From positions 1 through 45,215 of the forward strand of contig JBOHRE010000016.1 in assembly GCA_050732635.1 (NCBI GenBank): a stretch of 45,215 nucleotides of DNA. Direction: 5' to 3'. The position numbers were made by a program, and so were the translations under genes. Positions 39,201 through 45,215 of this stretch are shown piece after piece; within the stretch, counting starts at the first letter, position 1; each line of letters starts with the position of its first letter. Under the pieces are notes generated by a model that searched no databases, had not been told where the DNA came from, and worked only from the letters and a program-made list of their open reading frames with translations. The DNA is from JBOHRE01 sp050732635 (lineage in GTDB: Bacteria; Gemmatimonadota; Gemmatimonadetes; Longimicrobiales; RSA9).

Positions 39201-39989
39201 CGAAACCTCGCGGAGGCCGGGCGTCGGTCCGCCATGATCAACCGGGAGGTGGGTGCGGCGCTCGCCCGCGCGCTGCTGAACATGCAGCAGACGCTCGAGG
39301 CCATGGAGAGTCGCGAAGGCGAGCAGCGCATGCCGATCCCGGAGGCGATGCAGGGACTCGACGCGCTGAACCAGCTCGCCCTGGCACTGCTCGGCAATCA
39401 GGAGGAGATCGCCGGCTCGCAGTCCGGGACGGGACTCCAACAAGCGCTCGAGCAGCTGGCCAACATGGCGCGGCAGCAGGGATCGCTCAATGCGCAGACC
39501 AGCTCGCTGATGCCGATGGAGCTGGCGCCACGTGCGCTCGCCGAAAACCTGCGCCAGTTGGGTCAGACACAGCGACAGATCTCGCAGGAGCTGGACGCGG
39601 CGAGTCGCAATCTCGGCGGCCGCGAGGACGTCCTCGGCGATGTCGACGAGCTCGCTCGCGAAGCGGAGCGGCTGGCCAGCGACATGGACGGCGGCCGCCT
39701 GACTCCCGAGATGCTGGCTCGGCAGGAGCGGCTGTTCCACCGGCTGCTCGACGCTGGCCGCTCGCTCGAGCGCGAGGAGTACAGCGACGAGCGCGAAGCG
39801 CAGCGTCCTGGCACCGCTGCGCCGCTCCATGCCGCGCCGCTCGATCCACGTGTGGCCGACGCGCTGCGGTATCCGCTGCCGACTCCCGAACAGATGCGCG
39901 CGCTGCCGCCGGCTTACCGTCGCCTGATTCAGGAATACTTCGAGCGGCTGAACCGCTCGGAGATGCAGCGCCAGGACGAGCGCCGGTGA
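36279..39989 (+). CDS. Large DUF4175-like membrane/coiled-coil protein
   Basis: The 1,236-residue protein has two N-terminal membrane spans (about residues 25-47 and 53-73) and a third near 155-172. A periplasmic beta-rich region (about 185-500, several Ig-like repeats with LHYELSFPSYLG and ALDDHGVRQAELVSW) follows. A very long Glu/Gln/Arg coiled coil (about 510-850) leads to a Gln/Gly/Ser-rich linker (about 860-960). A final helical domain (about 965-1190) ends in YPLPTPEQMRALPPAYRRLI. This layout matches DUF4175-type proteins. It overlaps DUF4159 by four bases and touches the TPR gene (TGATG). The function is unknown; the layout suggests a periplasm-spanning scaffold. Confidence 0.85.
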   Translation: MTPLLPDSRARFDAAVRRIRRDTRLAACALIAVALPAALIIGWTFAGQAGWAAPSPWPLLLDLAAIVAASGCALWAVRRWTRDAAEERIAAATEEATGLPAGRVRGMLELERGLPVGTSAALARSAQARLWSGLASARAADLGGALAGRARRRRRLTLSALASLAGITVVLGFAAPERTRAGWAPMLEPLDNLRPLPLPALVVSPGDARVRHGDDLKVEVQAPGRRRIQVEWQAAGDVRRAARLPVRGDVATTTLERIDAPTRYWARAPDGAVSDTFVVLPREALLISRLHYELSFPSYLGRLEESYEGEAPPLEIPAGTTLRIRGSATHALEAAELLQDEASLRVRLSVDGAAFSGRWRPRQSGTYTWSLVGADGSTPDFPPPPLELTVIADAAPQVEITYPAGDTLLGPDLRQPVAAAALDDHGVRQAELVSWRVGADGHAEEQLVETLRIDGAPARVLLQGMVDAGERRVLPGDEIRYFVRVRDNSPAAQVGVSPTYALRLPSMAEVRRQVWESTESALAEAARAAESAKQLQQSTRDLERRGAAAGATTGRGAQGQPGTRNRSGSDLDFGGAEEARQILERHEALAQQAEQLRERSEALRRAVQEAGLADPELQRRLDELSRLYEEVLTPELREKLESLRQALDELDAEQVQEALRRLAEEQAEMRERLEQSLELLRRAATEQQMNALAQQARELARREQALAESLREQPEQSAERADQQRELADEAASLERALEELERRLEEQREQEAAEQTAGAERQIGEARAGMQRAADEAAARNGEQAGRTAQQAAEELESAARTLDAAREQLAAEWREEVQRTVEEATNDALALAERQNALIDQMREGSEPESGSAQPNAARLPQPPQPPQVGVERSAGEQEQQEAGASLPQPPGQGQQQSSGSEGQQSGQQQGGSQGAQSQQGAGEQAQAGQTQGEQSGGGQPGARQQGAQGQAGGEGMRAEQAAVNEGLESLGRNLAEAGRRSAMINREVGAALARALLNMQQTLEAMESREGEQRMPIPEAMQGLDALNQLALALLGNQEEIAGSQSGTGLQQALEQLANMARQQGSLNAQTSSLMPMELAPRALAENLRQLGQTQRQISQELDAASRNLGGREDVLGDVDELAREAERLASDMDGGRLTPEMLARQERLFHRLLDAGRSLEREEYSDEREAQRPGTAAPLHAAPLDPRVADALRYPLPTPEQMRALPPAYRRLIQEYFERLNRSEMQRQDERR

Positions 39990-41782
39990 TGCGCCACGCG
40001 GCTGCGGCGTTGACCGCGCTGGCCCTGCTCGTCGCGCACGACCCGCTGCATTCGTCCGGTGCGCTGGATGCGCAGCAAGCGAACCGCTCGACGTCCGGCT
40101 CGGAGCTCGAGCTGCTGCGAATGGCGAGCGACCTGGAGAACGCAGGCGACCTGGGCGGCGCCGCAGACGCGTATCGCGCGGTCCTCGATCAGCGACCCGC
40201 GTCGCTCAGCGCACTGATCTCGCTGGAGCGGCTACTGCGGGTGCAGGGCGACCTCGACGCGATGATCCCGGTGGTCGAACGCCACCTGCATGATGCACCG
40301 GGCTCGGCGATCGGCCATCAGATGCTCCTGCGCATCCACGCCGAAGCCGATCGGCCCGAGGCGTTCGCCGACGTCGCCGAAACCTGGATCGAGGCGACGC
40401 CCACAGTCGAGACACCGTACCGCGAGATCGCCCGGCTGTTCGAGGCAGCCGGCGATTACGCCGGCGCGCTGCGCACGCTCGAGCGTGGCCGCGATCGGCT
40501 CGGCGGGCCGTCGGCGCTCGCGCTCGAGCTCGGCGGCCTCCATGCCGCGATGGGCGATGCGCGCCAGGCAGCGCGCGAGTGGAGCCGTGCCGTCGGTGAG
40601 CAGGGCGAAGGCTTCCTGCTGGTCGAGCGACGCGCGAGCAGCCTGCCCGACGGTGGCGCACGCGTGCTGCCGTTGCTGGTTCGCTCACTCGTCGACGATG
40701 GCGCGTCGCTACCGCGGCGTCGGGCCGCGGCCGTGCTCGCGATCGAGGCCGGGCTGGAAGCCGACGCCGGCGAGATCGCGGTCGCGGTCGCCGACCGTCT
40801 CGCCGGTGGTGAGCGCCAGGGCTTCCTGGTCGAGGTCGCACGGCGCTCGGAGGGCGCACAGCTGCCGCGCGTCGCATACTGGGCCTACAGCGAGCTGCTC
40901 GAGGGCGACGAGGACGAGCTCGAGTCGCTGGCGATCCGCAGCCGGCTTGCCGAGCTCGCGCTGCTCCTGGGCGACACTACCGCGGCACGGCAGAGCCTTG
41001 CGGCGCTCGAGGCGGGCGCCGCCTACGGCTCCATCGAGCAGCGCAGAGCCGCGGCCCGTCAGATCATGATCGCCATCGACGAAGGCGGCAGCGAGCGTGC
41101 GCAGCAGGAGCTGGTGGCGTTCCGCGAACGCTTTCCGCAGGCCACGGAGCTGGACGATCTGAGCGCCGCGCTCGCCGAGCGCCAGATCACGGCCGGTCAG
41201 TTCGACGCTGCGACCACGGTGATCCAGGGCGTGCGCGGCCCACGGACCGATCGACTGCGCGGACGCCTGGCACTGGCCCGCGGCGACGCGCGCGCCGCAC
41301 GCATCGCGCTGCTCGCCGCTGCGCCCGGCCTGTACGGCGCCGAGGCGACCGAGGCGATCGAGCTGGCGCGCCTGCTCGGCCGGCTCTCGGATGAAGGCGC
41401 GCGCGTGGTCGCCGACGCGCTGCGGGCACAGGATACGGGCACCGCTGGCGAAGCGGTGGTCGAGCTGCTCGGGCGGAGCAGCAGCCTGCCCACCAGCGAG
41501 CGGCCGGCGCTGCTCGACTTCGCCGCCGACTTCGCCGACCGTGCCGGCCTCGGCGCCGAGGCCGAGCAGATCCGGCGCACACTGATACTCGAGCACCCCG
41601 ACGCGTTCGAGACGCCGCCGGCGCTGCTCGCACTCGCGCGTGCGCTGGCCGCTCGGCCCGACGGCCTGAGCGAGGCGCAACAGTTGCTCGAGCGGCTGGT
41701 GCTTGAGTACCCGCGCAGCGCGCTCGTGCCCCAGGCCAGGCGTGAGCTGGATCGAATTCAGGGACGGGTCCCACGATCATGA
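39989..41782 (+). CDS. Exported TPR-repeat protein
   Basis: The ATG at 39989 overlaps the preceding stop (TGATG); a GTG three bases upstream is possible. The product of about 597 residues has a signal peptide (RHAAAALTALALLVAH) and an Ala/Leu/Arg-rich helical body with TPR-like repeats: DLENAGDLGGAADAYRAVLD, ARLFEAAGDYAGALRTLERG and LGGLHAAMGDARQAAREWSR in the first 220 residues, with further degenerate repeats and LSEAQQLLERLVLEYPRSAL near the C-terminus. It is probably periplasmic and a protein-interaction platform. Its last four bases overlap the next gene (ATGA). Confidence 0.85.
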   Translation: MRHAAAALTALALLVAHDPLHSSGALDAQQANRSTSGSELELLRMASDLENAGDLGGAADAYRAVLDQRPASLSALISLERLLRVQGDLDAMIPVVERHLHDAPGSAIGHQMLLRIHAEADRPEAFADVAETWIEATPTVETPYREIARLFEAAGDYAGALRTLERGRDRLGGPSALALELGGLHAAMGDARQAAREWSRAVGEQGEGFLLVERRASSLPDGGARVLPLLVRSLVDDGASLPRRRAAAVLAIEAGLEADAGEIAVAVADRLAGGERQGFLVEVARRSEGAQLPRVAYWAYSELLEGDEDELESLAIRSRLAELALLLGDTTAARQSLAALEAGAAYGSIEQRRAAARQIMIAIDEGGSERAQQELVAFRERFPQATELDDLSAALAERQITAGQFDAATTVIQGVRGPRTDRLRGRLALARGDARAARIALLAAAPGLYGAEATEAIELARLLGRLSDEGARVVADALRAQDTGTAGEAVVELLGRSSSLPTSERPALLDFAADFADRAGLGAEAEQIRRTLILEHPDAFETPPALLALARALAARPDGLSEAQQLLERLVLEYPRSALVPQARRELDRIQGRVPRS

Positions 41783-43035
41783 GAGCAGCACTCATCACGC
41801 TGGCTGCCGTCATGCTGGCAGTTGGATCCGCCCGAGCGCAGAGCGTGCTCGTGCCGATGGACGACGCCCAGGCGAATCACCTCAAGGCCTACGGGCTCAC
41901 CTACTGGACGCTCCAGCAGGGGCAGCAGGCGGAGTGGCTGCTGAACTACCGGGCCGGCTCGTTCCTGCTGCCGGACCGGCCGGAGATCCGGCGCGAAGCG
42001 GCGCTGCGCGGTGTCGCCGTCGAGGCGATCAGCGCGGGCGATGAGGCCGCGATCCGCAGCACGATCGAAGAGTCCAACATGGAGGTCGTGCTGCTGGAGA
42101 AGCCGCCCGACATTGCCGTCTACACGCCGCCGGGGTCCAGACCGTGGGACGACGCCGTGACCCTGGCATTGACCTACGCGCAGATCCCGTATGAGGAGGT
42201 CTGGGATCGCGACGTGCTGCAGGGTCGGCTCGCCGAGTACGACTGGCTGCACCTGCACCACGAGGACTTCACCGGACAGTACTCGAAGTTCTACATCAGC
42301 TATGCCGGCGCCTCGTGGCTGCAGGACGACGTCCGCCGCAACGAGCAGATGGCCGCAGAATTCGGCTTTGCCAGTGTGCCGCAGCTGAAGAAGGCGGTCG
42401 CGCAGGAGATCGCCGGCTACGTGGCCAACGGCGGATTCCTGTTCGCAATGTGCACGGCAACGGAGACGCTCGAGCTCGCACTCGCCGCCGGCGATGTCGA
42501 CATCGCCGCGCCCTTCAGCGATGGCACGCCCGCCGACCCCGACGCGACGGCACGCATGCAGTGGGAGCGCTCACTCGCCTTTCAGGACGGCGTCATCCAG
42601 CTCAATCCGGGGGTCAACGCCTTCAGCGACATCGATGGCCACCAGGTGAACACGTCCTGGCGGCAGCCGCTAGGCTCCTATGCGCTCTTCGACTTCAGCC
42701 CGAAGTTCGATCCGGTGCCGGCCATGCTCGTGCAGAACCACGAGAGCGTGCTGCCGGACTTCTACGGGCTGACGACCAGCTTCCGCCGCGACCGCCTCAA
42801 GCCCGGCACAGTCGTGCTCGCCGAAGAGGACGGCACGCCGTGGGTCAAGTACATCCACGGCCCGTTCGGCGATGGCACCTTCACCTTCCTCGGCGGCCAC
42901 GACCCCGAAGACCCACAGCACCAGATCGGCGACCCCGCGACCGACCTCGACCTGCACCGCGACTCGGCCGGCTACCGCCTCATCCTCAACAACGTGCTGT
43001 TCCCCGCCGCCAAGAAGAAGACGCTGAAGACCTGA
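41779..43035 (+). CDS. Secreted amidotransferase-fold protein ('asparagine synthetase B'-labelled family)
   Basis: The 418-residue protein has a signal peptide (MRAALITLAAVMLAVGSARA). Family features are WLLNYRAGSFLLPDRPEIR, WDDAVTLALTYAQIPYEEVW, the conserved DWLHLHHEDFTGQYSKFY and a turn NGGFLFAMCTATETLELAL with Cys225 where class I amidotransferases keep their nucleophile. GTFTFLGGHDPEDP and a Lys-rich end follow. Relatives are often labelled asparagine synthetase B in databases, but there is no N-terminal Cys2 amidotransferase nor an ATP pyrophosphatase domain, so that label is not supported. It is the last gene of the chain. Confidence 0.85.
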   Translation: MRAALITLAAVMLAVGSARAQSVLVPMDDAQANHLKAYGLTYWTLQQGQQAEWLLNYRAGSFLLPDRPEIRREAALRGVAVEAISAGDEAAIRSTIEESNMEVVLLEKPPDIAVYTPPGSRPWDDAVTLALTYAQIPYEEVWDRDVLQGRLAEYDWLHLHHEDFTGQYSKFYISYAGASWLQDDVRRNEQMAAEFGFASVPQLKKAVAQEIAGYVANGGFLFAMCTATETLELALAAGDVDIAAPFSDGTPADPDATARMQWERSLAFQDGVIQLNPGVNAFSDIDGHQVNTSWRQPLGSYALFDFSPKFDPVPAMLVQNHESVLPDFYGLTTSFRRDRLKPGTVVLAEEDGTPWVKYIHGPFGDGTFTFLGGHDPEDPQHQIGDPATDLDLHRDSAGYRLILNNVLFPAAKKKTLKT

Positions 43036-43193
43036 GCGGCGGTCCCCTGCCGCCACCGCATCAGCGCGCCAAGAGTCATTGGCTTCCGCCCGCCAGATCG
43101 AGGACGAGGAGCCGGCACCTGCTGCGACCTCGAGGCCCGCGTCGGACGCGATGGCCGGGCCGACAGAGTGCCGGCGCGCGCCCTCTTACTTTT

Positions 43194-43207
43194 TGTACAA
43201 GATGTAC
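43194..43207. promoter_or_regulatory. TGTACAAGATGTAC element, copy 1
   Basis: Two GTAC cores lie five bases apart (GTAC-AAGAT-GTAC), preceded by a T-rich patch (TTACTTTT). The same element with one change recurs at 43456-43470. It is an operator-like shape, but the regulator is unknown. Confidence 0.4.
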
Positions 43208-43377
43208 GGCGCGCTGCCGCCGAGCACGCAGATGGGTCACCAGTCGGCGGTGGTGACGTCGTACCAGTGCGCGGACGAGGCCGGACGCGGGAGGTGACCT
43301 GTCGGGCGCCGATCGCGGCAGGAGGCCGAGGCGCACGTGCCGCGCTCCCTAGCAGGGACGGAAGCGCGGACGCGACT

Positions 43378-43407
43378 GCCGCAGCGTGAAGCGCCGCAGC
43401 GTGACGC
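43378..43407 (+). repeat. 15-base tandem duplication
   Basis: The unit GCCGCAGCGTGAAGC (43378-43392) is repeated directly as GCCGCAGCGTGACGC (43393-43407), one base different. It is a small local duplication in non-coding DNA; no role is evident. Confidence 0.6.
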
Positions 43408-43455
43408 GCGACAGTGAGGTCGCATGGCCCAAAACTCAGGTCGGCGGCGGCCCAG

Positions 43456-43470
43456 TGTACAACATGTACA
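43456..43470. promoter_or_regulatory. TGTACAACATGTACA element, copy 2
   Basis: This second copy of the GTAC-N5-GTAC element is extended by one A, so TGTACA occurs twice with a 3-base spacer. It lies 69 bases before the proposed helicase ATG (43540). A promoter-proximal operator is plausible; it does not match the E. coli LexA box exactly because the spacing is one base too long. Confidence 0.45.
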
Positions 43471-43539
43471 GAAACCACGAGGGTGCGCGGCGGGTGGCAC
43501 CGGCGTCGGCGCCGAGCTCCAGGATAGGCACCTCCCGCA

Positions 43540-45215
43540 ATGCTCAGCTTCGGGTTATCTTCGCCTGGTGGTTCGCGCACTCCCGCCGCCAGGAGCGCCT
43601 TGCCGGCCGCCGACCTGTTTCTGACCACGCCAAGCGCCTCACGGATCCGCGCCGAGATCGTGCGGGCCGGGGATAACGAGGTTTGCTTCATCGCGCGCGT
43701 CGCGGAGGACGGCGCGATCATCGAGCCGCGCGTCGTCGCCCGGGGGAACCGCAGCGCGGTGCTGGCGGCCGCGGGCGGCGCCGAGGCGGGCATGCTGGTC
43801 CTGCACAACCATCCCTCGGGTGAGCTGGAGCCGTCGGACGCGGACTTTCGGGTCGCGGCGGAGCTGCATGATCGGGGGCTCGGCCTGGCCATCGTCGACA
43901 ACGCGGTCACCGACCTGTACGTCGTGGTCGAGCCGGGTCGGGCGCGCTCGCGCGAGACGATCGATCCGGCCGCGGTCGAAGCGGTGCTGGAGCCGGGCGG
44001 TGCGCTGGCGCGCGAGCACCGGCACTACGAGGACCGGCCGACCCAGCGCGCCATGGCGGCCGCGGTGGCCGCGCGCTTCAACGATGGCGGGGTGCTGCTG
44101 GCCGAGGCCGGTACGGGCACCGGCAAATCGGTGGCGTATCTGGTCCCGGCGCTGCGCTGGGCGATCGCGAATCGGGAGCGCGTGATCATCTCGACGAACA
44201 CGATCAATCTGCAGGAACAGCTCGTGGGCAAGGACCTGCCCTTGCTTCGCCGTGCCATGGCCGAGCCGTTCCGTTTCGCGCTGGTGAAGGGCCGCGGCAA
44301 CTATGTCTCGATCCGGCGCGCGAAGCTGGCGGCCGAGTCCCAGTCGGTGTTGTTCGAGGATGCTCATGCCGCGGAGCTGCACGGCATCGCAGAGTGGCTG
44401 GAGACGACGTCGGATGGGTCGCTGCAGGATCTGCCGTTCCAGCCGAGCGCGGAGGTCTGGGATGAGGTGGTCAGCGACACGGATGCCTGCCTGCGGGCGA
44501 AGTGCCCGCACTATCAGGAGTGCTTCTACCAGCGTGCGCGGCGCGCGGCGTCGACCGCGGATCTGCTGGTCGTCAATCACTCGCTGCTGTTGAGCGACAT
44601 CGCCGTACGCCGTGTACAGGGGAATTACACGTCGCCGGCCGTGCTGCCGCCGTACCGTCAGGTCATCATCGACGAGGCACACAACCTCGAGGATGCCGCG
44701 ACGGAGCACCTGGGTGCGCGCATCTCACGGCGCGGGCTGGTGCGTCTGCTCGGGCGGCTCGACCGCAAGGGGAAGGGCATTCTCGGCGCGCTCGAAGCGA
44801 AGCTGCGGACCGCCGACGAGGAGTTGCTGCAACAGGGCGCACTGCGGGCGATCCGTGAGGAGGCGAGGCCGGCGGTGGCCGGAGCCCGAGAGCACGGGCT
44901 GGCACTGTTTCGCGCGCTCGAGCAGCTCGCCTTGGGCGCCGCCGACGGCGTCGTCCGGCTGGACGACAGCTTCGCGGCGAGCGACGCCTGGAGCCACGGC
45001 ATCGACGTTCTTTTCGCCAACGCCACGCTGGCGCTGTCGACGCTGGCCACCTCCCTCGGCAGGCTGCGCGAGCAGGTGCAGCTCGACCGGCAGTGGGCCG
45101 ACGCGCTGGCCGAACAGCTGCTCGAGCTCGGCGCGCTGGCGGCTCGCGTGCGCGAGGCGGAGCAGGCGTTACGCACCGCGCTGCTGCCGTCCGGCGCAGC
45201 AGCGCTGGTCCGCTG
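43540..45215 (+). CDS. RadC-type JAMM domain fused to DinG/XPD-family helicase (3' end outside the window)
   Basis: The frame is open from ATG 43540 to the window edge (558 codons); TTG 43600 is an alternative start. Residues about 20-135 are a RadC-like MPN domain with metal motif HNHPSG (His89, His91) and Asp102; Ser72 occupies the position of the JAMM glutamate. The helicase begins near residue 160: Walker A GTGTGKS (191-197), TNTINLQEQL, KGRGNYVSIRR, Cys317-x4-Cys322-x5-Cys328, LLVVNHSLLLSD and Walker B DEAH (378-381). In DinG the first iron-sulfur Cys follows KGRxNYL; here that residue is Ser257. The C-terminal helicase motifs lie beyond the window. It probably acts in DNA repair or R-loop/D-loop unwinding. 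The RadC-like domain stands where Firmicute DinG carries an exonuclease domain. Confidence 0.9.
   Translation, partial: MLSFGLSSPGGSRTPAARSALPAADLFLTTPSASRIRAEIVRAGDNEVCFIARVAEDGAIIEPRVVARGNRSAVLAAAGGAEAGMLVLHNHPSGELEPSDADFRVAAELHDRGLGLAIVDNAVTDLYVVVEPGRARSRETIDPAAVEAVLEPGGALAREHRHYEDRPTQRAMAAAVAARFNDGGVLLAEAGTGTGKSVAYLVPALRWAIANRERVIISTNTINLQEQLVGKDLPLLRRAMAEPFRFALVKGRGNYVSIRRAKLAAESQSVLFEDAHAAELHGIAEWLETTSDGSLQDLPFQPSAEVWDEVVSDTDACLRAKCPHYQECFYQRARRAASTADLLVVNHSLLLSDIAVRRVQGNYTSPAVLPPYRQVIIDEAHNLEDAATEHLGARISRRGLVRLLGRLDRKGKGILGALEAKLRTADEELLQQGALRAIREEARPAVAGAREHGLALFRALEQLALGAADGVVRLDDSFAASDAWSHGIDVLFANATLALSTLATSLGRLREQVQLDRQWADALAEQLLELGALAARVREAEQALRTALLPSGAAALVR

Larger units (their letters stand above)
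43036..43539 (+). other. 504-bp gene-free stretch with small repeats
   Basis: No convincing gene is seen on either strand; the open frames here are Arg/Ala/Pro-rich and unconserved in appearance. A weak stem (GGCGG 43038-43042 with CCGCC 43050-43054) follows the preceding stop codon and could help end the four-gene transcript. The stretch contains two TGTACAASATGTAC elements and one 15-base tandem duplication. It is the longest gap in the window and probably holds the control region of the helicase gene. Confidence 0.6.

Noticed and set aside
43079..43297. A short plus-strand frame (72 codons) in the gap before the helicase
   Set aside because: It has no ribosome binding site and a low-complexity composition, and shows no family resemblance.
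43237..43500. A short minus-strand frame (87 codons) in the same gap
   Set aside because: It is Arg/Ala/Cys-rich and noise-like, with no start context.

Overview
The window is a GC-rich (about two thirds G+C by eye), densely packed bacterial chromosome segment of mostly conserved genes. No insertion sequence, prophage, CRISPR array or RNA gene was seen. The mix of an archaeal/eukaryote-type prolyl-tRNA synthetase, an OPT-family transporter, a methylmalonyl-CoA epimerase, DUF4159/DUF4175-type envelope proteins, an 'asparagine synthetase B'-labelled secreted protein and a JAB-domain DinG helicase suggests Gemmatimonadota or a close relative. That placement is an inference from gene content, not a computed one.

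Layout. Positions 1-4685 hold a translation and RNA-modification operon: infB (cut by the window edge), a ylxP-type gene, a strong hairpin terminator, then rbfA, truB and ribF with overlapping ends. A good sigma70-like promoter precedes rpsO-pnp, followed by an M16 peptidase, alanine dehydrogenase and dUTPase (4735-10161). Next is a long co-directional block (10318-23680): mreB-mreC-mreD-rodA (cell shape, without the usual mrdA), accD-folC, hisS, a small membrane protein, proS, lysA, guaA and an unusual MurE-like ligase. FolC appears to start at a CTG codon.

From 23541 to 33184 the genes change direction several times: a small exported protein and an OPT transporter on the minus strand; a divergent secreted M14 metallopeptidase; clpB with a clear terminator; a small lipoprotein; and a minus-strand glycosyltransferase plus methylmalonyl-CoA epimerase. 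trxA diverges from the epimerase gene across a perfect 22-bp palindrome. It is followed by a protein of unknown function and rsmI.

The two most unusual regions are at the end. First, 35572-43035 is a four-gene chain with overlapping stop and start codons at every junction: DUF4159 protein, a 1,236-residue DUF4175-like membrane/coiled-coil protein, a TPR protein and a secreted protein with a glutamine-amidotransferase-like Cys elbow. It looks like one envelope or periplasmic machine of unknown function. Second, 43540-45215 (open at the window edge) encodes a RadC-type JAMM domain fused to a DinG/XPD-family helicase. Its JAMM glutamate position is Ser, and the first Cys expected to bind the iron-sulfur cluster is Ser. 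A 504-bp gene-free stretch upstream carries two copies of a TGTACAASATGTAC element that could be operators.
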